Shown one piece after another: positions 29,047 through 36,846 of a stretch of DNA of 37,214 nucleotides. Within the stretch, counting starts at the first letter, position 1; every line of letters begins with the position of its first letter. Source of the stretch: Deltaproteobacteria bacterium (lineage in GTDB: Bacteria; Desulfobacterota; Binatia; UBA9968); contig JACPAM010000124.1 in NCBI GenBank assembly GCA_016180805.1, forward strand, positions 1 to 37,214, written 5' to 3'. Position numbers and translations under genes: made by a program. The notes under the pieces were generated by a model. That model saw only the letters and a list, made by a program, of their open reading frames with translations. It did not search any database and had not been told where the DNA came from.

Positions 29047-31644
29047 ATGATCACCGTGCAGCCAGGTGAAGCCGTTTGGGAAGATACCTGGATTCCCACG
29101 GCCTGCGACATGTGCTACAACGCCTGCACGGTTCGGGTTCGCCGGACCAATGGCGTTGTCGTCAAGATCGAGGGCATCCCCGACGCGCCGCCCAACTACG
29201 GAAAGGTTTGCGCCAAGGGAAATGCCGGCCTGATGAACCTCTACAACCCCCATCGCATCAAGACACCGCTTGTGCGCGCGAACCCCGAGAAGGGAATCGG
29301 AATCGATCCGCGCTGGAAGCCGATCTCGTGGGGTGAGGCCCTCGACCTGATGACCGCGAAACTGCGCGCAGCGCACGCCAAGGATCCGCGCAGCCTGGTT
29401 GCCGCCACCTTCGACCGCTACGGCCACTTCGTCCTGCGCTCTTTTCTCACCGCCTTCGGCAGCCCCAACCTCACCACCGTATCGGCGGGATTTTTCTGCG
29501 GCAACGGCGTGCACCCGGTAGCCTATACGCTCACCGGCTCCAACGACGTCCACCCCGACCTGAAGCTCTGCAACTATCTCCTCATGTTCGGGACTTCCTA
29601 CGGCTTCGTAGCGCAGATGAACGCGATGGGCCTGACCCAAGAGATGGCGGAGGCGAGAAGGCGCGGCATGAAGCTGGTCGTGGTGGACCCGGTCTGCACC
29701 TACGCTGCCTCCCAGGCCACCGAGTGGGTCCCGATCCGGCCCGGGACGGACGCCGCTCTAGCGCTCTCGTTGATGGACGTGCTCGTGAACGAATTGGGTC
29801 TCTATGACCGCGAATTTTTACGACGCTACACCAACGGCACCTACCTTTTGGGGTCTGACGGCCACTACCTCAGGGATCCCAAGAGCCAGAAGCCCCTCAT
29901 CTGGGATGCCCGACAAAACCGTGCCGGCACCTTTGATGCCATCGATCGCACCGATGCGGCCCTGGAGGGAAGCTTTCAGCTCGAAGGGATCGAAGCCAAA
30001 CCGGCCTTTCAGCTCTTCAAGGAGCATCTCAGCGCCTACACGCCCGAGCGCGCATCCGCCATCACCACGATCCCGGCGGAGACCATTCGGCGCGTGGCGA
30101 GGGAGTTCGGCGAGGCGGCCGGCCTCGGCGCGACGCTTCAACTGGAGGGCCACACCTTCCCCTACCGTCCGGCGGCCGCCTGCTGGTACCGCGGCATCTC
30201 CGCGCACAAGCACGGCATGATGAACGGGATGAGCGTGGGCCAGCTCAACGTCATCGTCGGCAACATCGATATGCCCGGAGGGATGCTCAATGCCACCGCG
30301 GCCGGTCCCTTCTGGGGACCCAGAGAAGGCGCCGACGGCCTGCTCGTCTCCGGCAATCCGTTTACCTATCGCCACATGCGCACGCCGATACCGCCGCGCC
30401 CCGTGCGCCGGCCCGAGACCTTGGAGCTGGTGGAGCTGTTCCCAGTCTCCGTCTATGCGCGGGCCATGCTGTGGCTCGGGATTCTCCACGCGGAGCAATT
30501 TCGCCTCCCTTATCGAGCCGAAGTCCTGATCCAGTGCCGCACCAATATGATGGCCGCCTCCGGCAATCCCGAAATCATGGCCGCAGCGCTGAAACGGATA
30601 CCCTTCATGGTCTCCTTCGCCGACCACCATGACGAGACAACCGAATTCGCCGATCTCCTTTTGCCCGACACTCACGCCTTAGAGCGGCTCATGCCGATCA
30701 CCTATAACCCCTATTACCACTACAACAACGCCACCCTACCCGGGGAGGCCTGGAGCTTTAACTTCCAGCAGCCCGTCGTCGAGCCAATGGGGGAGGCCCG
30801 CAACTGGATCGAGGTCATCCACGAGGTCGGCGGGCGCCTCGGGATCCTGAACGATCTCTACACCGCTTTCAACGAGATCGCCCACCTGGAAGACCCCTAC
30901 CGGCTCGATCCCGCGCGCAAATACACGTGGGAGGAAATCTGCGATCGGTGGGCGAGATCCTATTGCGGCGATGAGCACGGTCTTGCCTACTTCAGGAAGA
31001 ACGGATATTACAAAGGCGAGAAACGGACCGCCGCGCAGAGCTACCCCCGCATTTTTAACACCGGGCGGATTCCATTGTATCTGGAGCACTTTATCGGCGC
31101 GGGTGAAGACGTAAAGCGGTTTACCGAGAGCGAGGGCATTCCGTGGGACACCTCAGGCTACGTGCCGCTCGTCGACTGGCGCCCCTGCCCGGCGCACCCA
31201 GAGAGAGCGTCGGAATTCGATCTGTTTGTGGTCAACCAGAAGCTGCCTTTCCTCACCTTCAGTTTTACCAGCGAAAACCCGTGGCTCACCGAACTGGCCG
31301 AGCGCAACGGCAAAGTTTTCCCCGTCGGGATCAATGCCGAGACCGCGCGCAAAAAGGGGATCGCGGACGGCGACGAGATCGACCTCGAGACCGCGGGCGG
31401 CCGCAAGGCGCGCGCCGTCGCGCGCTTGAGCCAGGGGATTCATCCCGAATGCCTGGCCGTTCCCGGAATCCTCGGCCGCTGGGTTACCGCCAATGAGCGC
31501 ATGAAGCACAAAGGAATCCATTTCAACAGCCTGCTCGAGTACACGCTGGACCGCCTCGACACCCTGTCGGCGGCCGTCGATCAGTGCGTGAAAGTAAAGG
31601 TTTCGCCTGTCCACACCGAGAAAGAAGGAGGCTCTCATGCCTAG
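29047..31644 (+). CDS. Molybdopterin oxidoreductase, Cys-ligated catalytic subunit of CISM module 2 (PadB/PsrA-like)
   Basis: 865 residues, a paralogue of the module 1 Mo subunit. Motif C20-x2-C23-x3-C27 with C55 (KVCAKG) for [4Fe-4S]; the candidate Mo ligand is C151 in SAGFFCGNGVHP, at the same place as C149 of module 1. IPIRPGTDAALALSL follows. The ATG at 29047 (MITVQPGEAVWEDTW) is preferred; an earlier start at 28981 would lie inside the membrane gene. No Tat signal. The two active-site loops differ (NHCGTAEH versus FFCGNGVH), so the modules probably act on different substrates. The gene overlaps its Fe-S partner by 8 nt. Confidence 0.88.
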   Translation: MITVQPGEAVWEDTWIPTACDMCYNACTVRVRRTNGVVVKIEGIPDAPPNYGKVCAKGNAGLMNLYNPHRIKTPLVRANPEKGIGIDPRWKPISWGEALDLMTAKLRAAHAKDPRSLVAATFDRYGHFVLRSFLTAFGSPNLTTVSAGFFCGNGVHPVAYTLTGSNDVHPDLKLCNYLLMFGTSYGFVAQMNAMGLTQEMAEARRRGMKLVVVDPVCTYAASQATEWVPIRPGTDAALALSLMDVLVNELGLYDREFLRRYTNGTYLLGSDGHYLRDPKSQKPLIWDARQNRAGTFDAIDRTDAALEGSFQLEGIEAKPAFQLFKEHLSAYTPERASAITTIPAETIRRVAREFGEAAGLGATLQLEGHTFPYRPAAACWYRGISAHKHGMMNGMSVGQLNVIVGNIDMPGGMLNATAAGPFWGPREGADGLLVSGNPFTYRHMRTPIPPRPVRRPETLELVELFPVSVYARAMLWLGILHAEQFRLPYRAEVLIQCRTNMMAASGNPEIMAAALKRIPFMVSFADHHDETTEFADLLLPDTHALERLMPITYNPYYHYNNATLPGEAWSFNFQQPVVEPMGEARNWIEVIHEVGGRLGILNDLYTAFNEIAHLEDPYRLDPARKYTWEEICDRWARSYCGDEHGLAYFRKNGYYKGEKRTAAQSYPRIFNTGRIPLYLEHFIGAGEDVKRFTESEGIPWDTSGYVPLVDWRPCPAHPERASEFDLFVVNQKLPFLTFSFTSENPWLTELAERNGKVFPVGINAETARKKGIADGDEIDLETAGGRKARAVARLSQGIHPECLAVPGILGRWVTANERMKHKGIHFNSLLEYTLDRLDTLSAAVDQCVKVKVSPVHTEKEGGSHA

Positions 31645-32242
31645 ATGGGGAATGGTCATCGATTTGGCGCGGTGCGTCGGCTGCTACGCCTGTACGATTG
31701 CGTGCAAGGTGGAAAACGGCACTCCGCCCGGCGTCTGGTATGCGCCGGTCTACGAAAGGGAGGTCGGGAGTTATCCCACGGCGAAGCGCCTTTTCCTGCC
31801 CACCCTCTGTTTCCACTGCAAAAATCCCCCGTGCATGAAGGCGTGCCCGACCAAGGCGATCAGTAAACGCGAAGACGGCATTGTGCTTGTCGATTCAAAC
31901 AAGTGCTGCGGCAGCCGCGCTTGCGTCGCCGCCTGTCCCTACGGGGCGCTCACCTTCGTGGAAGAGATCAAGGGCGAGTTCGGTGACGAGCTAACCCCAT
32001 GGGAGCGCGCCCGCTACCCGCAAGACGGCGTGGGAACCGTGCAGAAATGCACGCTGTGCGCGCACCGCATCGATCAAGGAAACCTCGAGCCGGCCTGCGT
32101 TCAGACCTGCCCCACGCACTGCCGCATCTTTGGCGATCTGGACGATCCCGGCAGCGAGGTTTCGAAGTTGATTCGCGAGCACAACGGGACGCAGGCCCGG
32201 CCGGAGGCCGGGACCGACCCGTCCGTGTTTTACCTGCGCTAG
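31637..32242 (+). CDS. Ferredoxin-type electron-transfer subunit of CISM module 2, with one Cys-to-Ser change
   Basis: 201 residues, paralogue of the module 1 Fe-S subunit. Groups 1, 2 and 4 are complete: C13/16/19/23, C58/61/66/70, C138/141/154/158. In group 3 the second position is Ser: C90, S93, C96, C100 (KCCGSRACVAAC), with an extra C91 beside C90. This may give a Ser-ligated or [3Fe-4S] cluster, or C91 may substitute. The codon is AGC at 31913-31915. ATG has AAGGAGG 6 nt upstream and overlaps the Mo gene, so the two are coupled. A hairpin follows before the membrane gene. Confidence 0.9.
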   Translation: MPRWGMVIDLARCVGCYACTIACKVENGTPPGVWYAPVYEREVGSYPTAKRLFLPTLCFHCKNPPCMKACPTKAISKREDGIVLVDSNKCCGSRACVAACPYGALTFVEEIKGEFGDELTPWERARYPQDGVGTVQKCTLCAHRIDQGNLEPACVQTCPTHCRIFGDLDDPGSEVSKLIREHNGTQARPEAGTDPSVFYLR

Positions 32243-32247
32243 ACATA

Positions 32248-32277
32248 GGGGACTGGCTCGCTTGCGTGCCTGTCCCC
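32248..32277. repeat. Intergenic stem-loop between module 2 Fe-S and membrane genes
   Basis: Arms starting GGGGAC (32248) and ending GTCCCC (32277) pair at 10 of 12 positions around a 6-nt loop and are followed by GTTT. It lies just after the Fe-S stop; it may stabilise upstream mRNA or reduce read-through. Confidence 0.5.
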
Positions 32278-32315
32278 GTTTGCTAGAGGGCGTGAATAGA
32301 AAGTGAGGACGTGAC

Positions 32316-33251
32316 ATGGCAGCGGTAACTAATCCTTTCACGGCTGGAACTTGGGTCATGGAGCCAAAACCGCAGAACATCTGGGGCGTGCCCCATACGA
32401 GCTGGTTCTTCGCCATGGGAGTCGGAGGCGCGCTCTTTATCAACCGGGCGCTCTTCGGCGTAGAGCTGGGGCGCATAATGGGTATGGCCGTGGCCGACCT
32501 GCTCAGCATGATCCTCATCGGCATCGGCGGCCTGATCCTCATCGGCGATCTCGGCAAGCCTTTGCGGGTGCTCAGGGCATTGCTGAACCCGCGCACCTCT
32601 TGGATCAGCGTCGGCGCGATCGCAGACTTCGTGTTTCTGATCCTGGACGGCCTGTGGGTTATCGCTGATCTGGAGTGGCAGGGAGCGCGACCGTTCGCGG
32701 GCCTTCCGTGGGCCGGCAACTCTCCGCTGGGGATCGCCTTTCAGGTGATCGCCGGGGCGGCGGCTTTTATCGTCATCGTCTACCCCGGCCTGGTGTTGGC
32801 CGCTTCCCCTTCCATTCCGTTTTGGAACACGACCCTCATTCCGCTTCAGTTCCTGAGCTTCGCGTTCGCGAGTGCCGTAGGTTTGGCGCTTATCTTCGCT
32901 CTGTGGCTACCCGTGCCACCCGCTCTTCTTACCACGTGGGCCGGCGCTGAGATCCTGCTGCTGGCGGCGACGTTGCTCCTCTTCGTTGCCCATCTGATCC
33001 AAGGGAGCGCCAGCCATGCGACGGCCAAGGTCTCCGTAGCCCGGCTGCTCAAAGGCGAACTCCAGGTCCCGTTCGTCTGGGGAACGCTCATTGCGGGACT
33101 GCTTCTGCCGCTCCTGTTGGGCCTCTATGGCGCCTTCGCCGCAAGTCCGGCTCCAGGCTGGCTCGCCATCTCGGCTCTGCTAACTCTTCCCGGAAATTGG
33201 CTGTCGAAATATACCGTCATCAAGGCGGGGAGCTATGCGCCATTTTTGTGA
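32316..33251 (+). CDS. NrfD/PsrC/DmsC-type membrane subunit of CISM module 2
   Basis: 311 residues with about eight hydrophobic segments. The IGDLGKPLRVLRALLNP loop followed by TSWIS is the family signature of quinone-reactive NrfD/PsrC/DmsC subunits. ATG at 32316 has GTGAGGA upstream. It completes a full three-subunit module and is the last gene before a 361-nt gap. Its text is clearly different from the module 1 membrane subunit, so the two modules are old duplicates or separately recruited. Confidence 0.88.
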   Translation: MAAVTNPFTAGTWVMEPKPQNIWGVPHTSWFFAMGVGGALFINRALFGVELGRIMGMAVADLLSMILIGIGGLILIGDLGKPLRVLRALLNPRTSWISVGAIADFVFLILDGLWVIADLEWQGARPFAGLPWAGNSPLGIAFQVIAGAAAFIVIVYPGLVLAASPSIPFWNTTLIPLQFLSFAFASAVGLALIFALWLPVPPALLTTWAGAEILLLAATLLLFVAHLIQGSASHATAKVSVARLLKGELQVPFVWGTLIAGLLLPLLLGLYGAFAASPAPGWLAISALLTLPGNWLSKYTVIKAGSYAPFL

Positions 33252-33353
33252 GGGGTGCCGCTCTGAAAAACATCTGAAGAATATAAGTCGATCCGGCTCT
33301 ACACTTGAGATCGAACTGAGTCTCTTTCACCGCCTCCACTGGCTGTTCCACTG

Positions 33354-33394
33354 TTTCTAAGAATCATCGGGGTTTCTTTTCCTACTTTCAAGAA
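33354..33394. promoter_or_regulatory. Candidate upstream activator sites (TTTCT/AAGAA cluster)
   Basis: AAGAA-N10-TTCTT at 33359-33378 has the same arms as the palindromes of the divergent region. Further half-sites TTTCT (33354) and AAGAA (33390) flank it. It sits about 145 nt upstream of the predicted sigma-54 start, a usual distance for an enhancer-binding protein. Confidence 0.5.
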
Positions 33395-33487
33395 AAGTCG
33401 GCGTCGCTCAATCCTCGATAATACCCGCGGATCATACGGACCTTGCACTTTTACCACGAAGGGATTACAAGGGGGCCGAGCTTCCCG

Positions 33488-33503
33488 TGGCACATAATTT
33501 GCT
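33488..33503 (+). promoter_or_regulatory. Near-perfect sigma-54 promoter for the TPP-enzyme gene
   Basis: TGGCAC-ATAAT-TTGCT matches the TGGCAC-N5-TTGCW consensus fully, with GG and GC 10 nt apart. Predicted start near 33514, giving a leader of about 99 nt. Confidence 0.78.
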
Positions 33504-33612
33504 GCCGGTCATGCCAGCCGTTGCCTGAGCCTCTTACTCAAGGGCCATGAACTGTGGTGCGATGTTCGCGGAGAAAGATTCGGTGCACAAGGTATTATAA
33601 GGAGACACCACG

Positions 33613-35271
33613 ATGAAGACCGCAGCGGAATTGGTGGTCCAGGTCCTCGCCGACGCCGGGGTTAAACAAGTCTTCGGCATCAGCGGCGACTCGGTGCTGG
33701 CCCTGATCGACGCCATGGATCACACTCCGGGGATCCGTTACATGCCGGTGTGCCACGAGCAGGTGGGAACGGCCATGGCCGATGGGTACGCGCGCGTCAC
33801 GGGCCGCCCCGGCGTCGTGCTCGCCCATATGGGTCCCGGCGTCTGTAACGTCGTGATCGGCCTCGCCTCAGCATACCGCGATTCCTCACCGGTCATCGCC
33901 TTAACCGGCGTGAGGGAGAAGGACAAGATCGGACGCGACTCGTGGCACGAGATCGACCAGCTCTCGCTTCTCCAACCCATCACCAAGTGGCGGGCAAGGA
34001 TCGCCACCGCCGAAAGCGCGGCGCGGATCATGCGCTTGGCCGTGACCCAGGCGTTGGGCGGGCGAATGGGGCCGGTGCATGTCGAGCTGCCCAAAGACAT
34101 TGCCAGAGTCGAATCCGATGTGGAGGCCGGCGAGCCGCTCGACTGCGCGGCGCTTCTGGAGTCGTCCCGGGTGGCGCCCAACCCGGGGCTCGTCGCCCAG
34201 GCGTGCGATCTGCTGCTCGCGGCCGAGCGGCCGGTGATCTTCGCCGGCGGGGGAGTTTTGCGCTCCGGCGCCAGCGCTAGCCTTGCCGCGTTTGCCGAGC
34301 TCCTGGCCGTACCGGTCGCCACCACGAATAAAGGCCGGAGCAGCATTCCGGAAGACCACCCTCTTTGCCTCGGCCCCAGCGGACGCTACGGGACCCCGTT
34401 TGCCGACAAGCAAATTAAGCAAGCCGACGTGCTTCTCGGGTTGGGTTGTCGCTTCTCCGATCTGTCCACCCGGGACTGGACCCTCATCGCGCCCGAGACC
34501 AAGATCATCCACGTCGACATCGATCCCAAGGAGCTGGGAAGGCAGTACGATGAGGAGTTATCGATCCTGGGCGACGCAGAGCTGTTTCTGCAGACGGCGC
34601 TGAAGGAGCTAAAAAAGCGCGCCAGCGTGAAGCCGATCCAGGGCTCCCTCGAAACCCACCCGCGGGTGCACGCGCTGGTTCGGGAGCGGGAAGCGGAACG
34701 CGAAGCCTTTTTCGCCCCGTCGGCCCACGCCTCGATTCCCGGCCAACCGCATCTGCTGGTGAAGGAGATCGGCGACACGCTGGCACGCGACGCCATCATC
34801 GCGCTGGGTTCCGGCTTGTACTCGCGCTTCTCCGGCCGGATCCGAGTCGCCGCGCCGCGCAGCTATCTGAAGTCGGTCGGGCTCGGCGCCATGGGGTGGG
34901 CCTTTCCTGCCGCCATGGGCGCCAAGCTGGCCGAACCGTCACGGCAAGTGGTGGCGCTTTTGGGCGACGGGGATTTCATGATGGTGATGCAAGATCTGGA
35001 AACGGCCGTGCGCGAGAACATTGCGGTCGCCGTGGTCGTCTTCAACGACTACGGCCACGCCTCGATCCGTGAGATCCAGCGCCGCGAGTATGGGGGGCGG
35101 ATCGTCGGCTCGGACTACAAGCCGCCCCCGTTCCATGAAATCGCGCGCGTTATGGGAGCCGTGGGTGTGCGTGCGAATAAGCTGGGGGAAGTGAAACCCG
35201 CCTTGTCCACGCTCTTAAAAAGCGGCAAGCCCGGTCTTCTTGAGATCGCGATCGCGCCACAGCCTCTGTGA
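33613..35271 (+). CDS. Thiamine-diphosphate-dependent enzyme of the acetolactate synthase / benzoylformate decarboxylase superfamily
   Basis: 552 residues in the standard three-domain order: PYR domain with catalytic E49 in VCHEQ and MADGYARVTG, a central Rossmann domain (VIFAGGG; IIHVDIDPKELG), and the PP domain with G451-D452-G453 and N478 for the Mg-diphosphate. Family members decarboxylate or ligate 2-keto acids. A specific substrate cannot be assigned; anabolic acetolactate synthase is less likely because no regulatory subunit gene follows. If the neighbouring modules resemble PadBCD, a phenylglyoxylate-type 2-keto acid would be a fitting substrate, but this is inference. ATG at 33613 has AAGGAG upstream. 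It has its own sigma-54 promoter and a terminator-like hairpin straight after the stop. Confidence 0.88.
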   Translation: MKTAAELVVQVLADAGVKQVFGISGDSVLALIDAMDHTPGIRYMPVCHEQVGTAMADGYARVTGRPGVVLAHMGPGVCNVVIGLASAYRDSSPVIALTGVREKDKIGRDSWHEIDQLSLLQPITKWRARIATAESAARIMRLAVTQALGGRMGPVHVELPKDIARVESDVEAGEPLDCAALLESSRVAPNPGLVAQACDLLLAAERPVIFAGGGVLRSGASASLAAFAELLAVPVATTNKGRSSIPEDHPLCLGPSGRYGTPFADKQIKQADVLLGLGCRFSDLSTRDWTLIAPETKIIHVDIDPKELGRQYDEELSILGDAELFLQTALKELKKRASVKPIQGSLETHPRVHALVREREAEREAFFAPSAHASIPGQPHLLVKEIGDTLARDAIIALGSGLYSRFSGRIRVAAPRSYLKSVGLGAMGWAFPAAMGAKLAEPSRQVVALLGDGDFMMVMQDLETAVRENIAVAVVVFNDYGHASIREIQRREYGGRIVGSDYKPPPFHEIARVMGAVGVRANKLGEVKPALSTLLKSGKPGLLEIAIAPQPL

Positions 35272-35312
35272 GCCCCGATCCGAAAAAAGAACCGAGGCAA
35301 TCGGGGCGTTTT
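35272..35312 (+). terminator. Terminator-like hairpin after the TPP-enzyme gene
   Basis: Arms GCCCCGAT (35272-35279) and ATCGGGGC (35300-35307), 8 bp perfect, 20-nt loop, then GTTTT. It begins on the base after the stop codon. The loop is long, so strength is uncertain. Confidence 0.6.
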
Positions 35313-35406
35313 CTGGTGCTAATTTACCCCGATCCGAAAGAAAGCGAGGCGAGCCTGTGGTTCTAATGAGAGGCACCGCATGGCGTTGAAAAATTTCGGA
35401 TCGGGG
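35273..35406. repeat. Three copies of CCCCGATCCGAAA
   Basis: A 13-bp word appears at 35273-35285 and 35327-35339 (direct) and inverted at 35394-35406, all exact. The second and third can form a large stem. They fill the 165-nt gap before the FAD-subunit gene. Confidence 0.65.
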
Positions 35407-35436
35407 TGAGCGATCCCAAATCGTTGAGGCGCTGCC

Positions 35437-36370
35437 ATGGAATATTTCCAGCCTAAATCTCTCGGTGAGGCGGTTTCGTTGCTCAAGCGATACGGCGAAG
35501 GCGCGAAGGTGATCGCCGGAGGCACCGACGTTTTGGTGGACATGAAGTTCAAGGAAGAGCCGTCATGTCTGATCAACCTGAAGCGCATCCCAAACCTGAG
35601 CTATATCCGCGAGAACAACGGCTGCCTGCGCATCGGCGCGCTTACCTCGATCCGCGAGATCGAGACGAGCCCGGTCGTGCGGCAAAAACTGCCGCTGCTC
35701 TGGGAAGCGGCGCCGCGAGATCGAGACGAGCCCGGTCGTGCGGCAAAAACTGCCGCTGCTCTGGGAAGCGGCGCATCAATTCGCCTCGCTCCAGATCCGC
35801 AATACCGCTACCATAGGCGGCAACGTCTGCAGGGCCTCGCCCTCCGGAGAGACACTGGCGCCGCTGCTTGTCCTGGAGGCGAGCGCCGTTGTGAGATTTT
35901 CCAGAGGAGAAAAAAAACTGCCGTTTACCGAACTGTTCCTTGGTCCAGGGAAGACCCTGTTGGGCGCAAAAGGGCTGCTCAGAGAGATCGAGGTGCCGTT
36001 GCCGTCCAAGGAAAGCCGCGGTACCTATCTCAAGCACGCGGTGCGAGGCGCCATGGACATTGCCATGGTCGGCGTGGCGGTGCTGGTGACGCCCGATGCC
36101 GGCGGCAAGAAAACCAGGGATGTGCGAATAGGATTGGGGGCCGTAGCGCCGACCCCGATCCGGGCCAAGCGCGCCGAAAGGGCATTGCGAGGCAAGGCGA
36201 TGGCGCGCGCCCTGGTCGATGAGGCGGCGCGGATCGCGGCATCTGAATCGAGTCCGATCAGCGATCAGCGTAGCGGCGCCGAACACCGCAGGTGGATCGT
36301 CGAAGCGCTGACCCGACGAGGTCTGGAGCAGAGCTGGAAGGCGGCCACAGGCAAGGAGGTCGACGGATGA
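35437..36370 (+). pseudogene. FAD-binding subunit of a xanthine-dehydrogenase/CO-dehydrogenase-family enzyme (CoxM-like), frameshifted by a tandem duplication
   Basis: The N-terminal part (MEYFQPKSLGEAVSLL, then VIAGGTDVLVDMK, the FAD loop) and the C-terminal part (QIRNTATIGGNVCRASP, the second FAD loop, to the stop at 36370) are both well conserved but lie in different frames. Cause: an exact 61-bp tandem duplication, 35652-35712 and 35713-35773, which shifts the frame by one. Removing one copy restores a 290-residue protein, the usual length for the family (CoxM, HcrB, NdhF-like). Either the gene was recently broken, the copies switch it on and off, or this is an assembly error. ATG at 35437 has GAGG upstream; the end overlaps the next gene by 4 nt. 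No other FAD subunit is in the window. Confidence 0.85.
35652..35773 (+). repeat. Exact 61-bp tandem duplication inside the FAD-subunit gene
   Basis: Two identical 61-bp units, 35652-35712 and 35713-35773. As 61 is not a multiple of three, the second copy shifts the reading frame. Confidence 0.95.
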
Positions 36371-36843
36371 GTCTGAATATTCGCTTGGTGGTGAATGGAA
36401 GACGGCAGAGCGCAAGGATCGAACCGTCTCTTTCCCTGCTTGATTTTCTGCGCGATACGCTTGGGTACAAGGGGGTCAAGATCTGCTGCAACACCGGCGA
36501 ATGCGGGGCGTGCACCATTTTATTCAACGGCAAGCCGGTGAATTCTTGCGTCATGCTCGCCGCCGACGCGGCCGGCACTGAAATCGTTACGGTGGAAGGA
36601 TTGGCGGAAGGAGATAGGCTGCACCCGGTGCAGCAGGCGTTTATCGATACCGGCGCGGTCCAATGCGGCTACTGCACGCCGGGATTCATCATCTCCGTGA
36701 AGGCGCTGCTCGACCGCACGACGAATCCTACCCCGGAAGAGATCGAAGAGGCGGTCTCCGGCAATATCTGCCGCTGCACGGGCTACGCGAAAATCGTCGA
36801 CGCGATCCACCTCGCTGCCGACCGAATCGCGGGGGGGGCTTAA
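36367..36843 (+). CDS. [2Fe-2S] subunit of a xanthine-dehydrogenase/CO-dehydrogenase-family enzyme (CoxS-like)
   Basis: 158 residues with both expected clusters: the plant-ferredoxin type C41-x4-C46-x2-C49 with C61 (NTGECGACT), and the alpha-helical type C100-x2-C103 with C135-x-C137 (CGYCTPG; CRCTGY). It passes electrons from the Mo centre to FAD. ATG at 36367 overlaps the FAD-gene stop (ATGA), so coupling would be lost or weakened by the upstream frameshift. Intact and full length, which argues that the FAD gene was broken recently or is only broken in the assembly. The Mo subunit starts 3 nt after its stop. Confidence 0.93.
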   Translation: MSLNIRLVVNGRRQSARIEPSLSLLDFLRDTLGYKGVKICCNTGECGACTILFNGKPVNSCVMLAADAAGTEIVTVEGLAEGDRLHPVQQAFIDTGAVQCGYCTPGFIISVKALLDRTTNPTPEEIEEAVSGNICRCTGYAKIVDAIHLAADRIAGGA

Positions 36844-36846
36844 GTC

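Larger units (their letters stand above)
33252..33612. other. 361-nt intergenic region with sigma-54 control signals
   Basis: No gene is seen. It contains clustered TTTCT/AAGAA half-sites (33354-33394), a near-consensus sigma-54 promoter (33488-33503) and, at the end, AAGGAG serving the TPP-enzyme start. No clear rho-independent terminator follows the membrane gene. Confidence 0.65.

Noticed and set aside
32253-32264. A sigma-54-like TGGCTCGCTTGC before the module 2 membrane gene
   Set aside because: GG and GC are only 7 nt apart, so it cannot be a -24/-12 promoter; it is part of a stem-loop.
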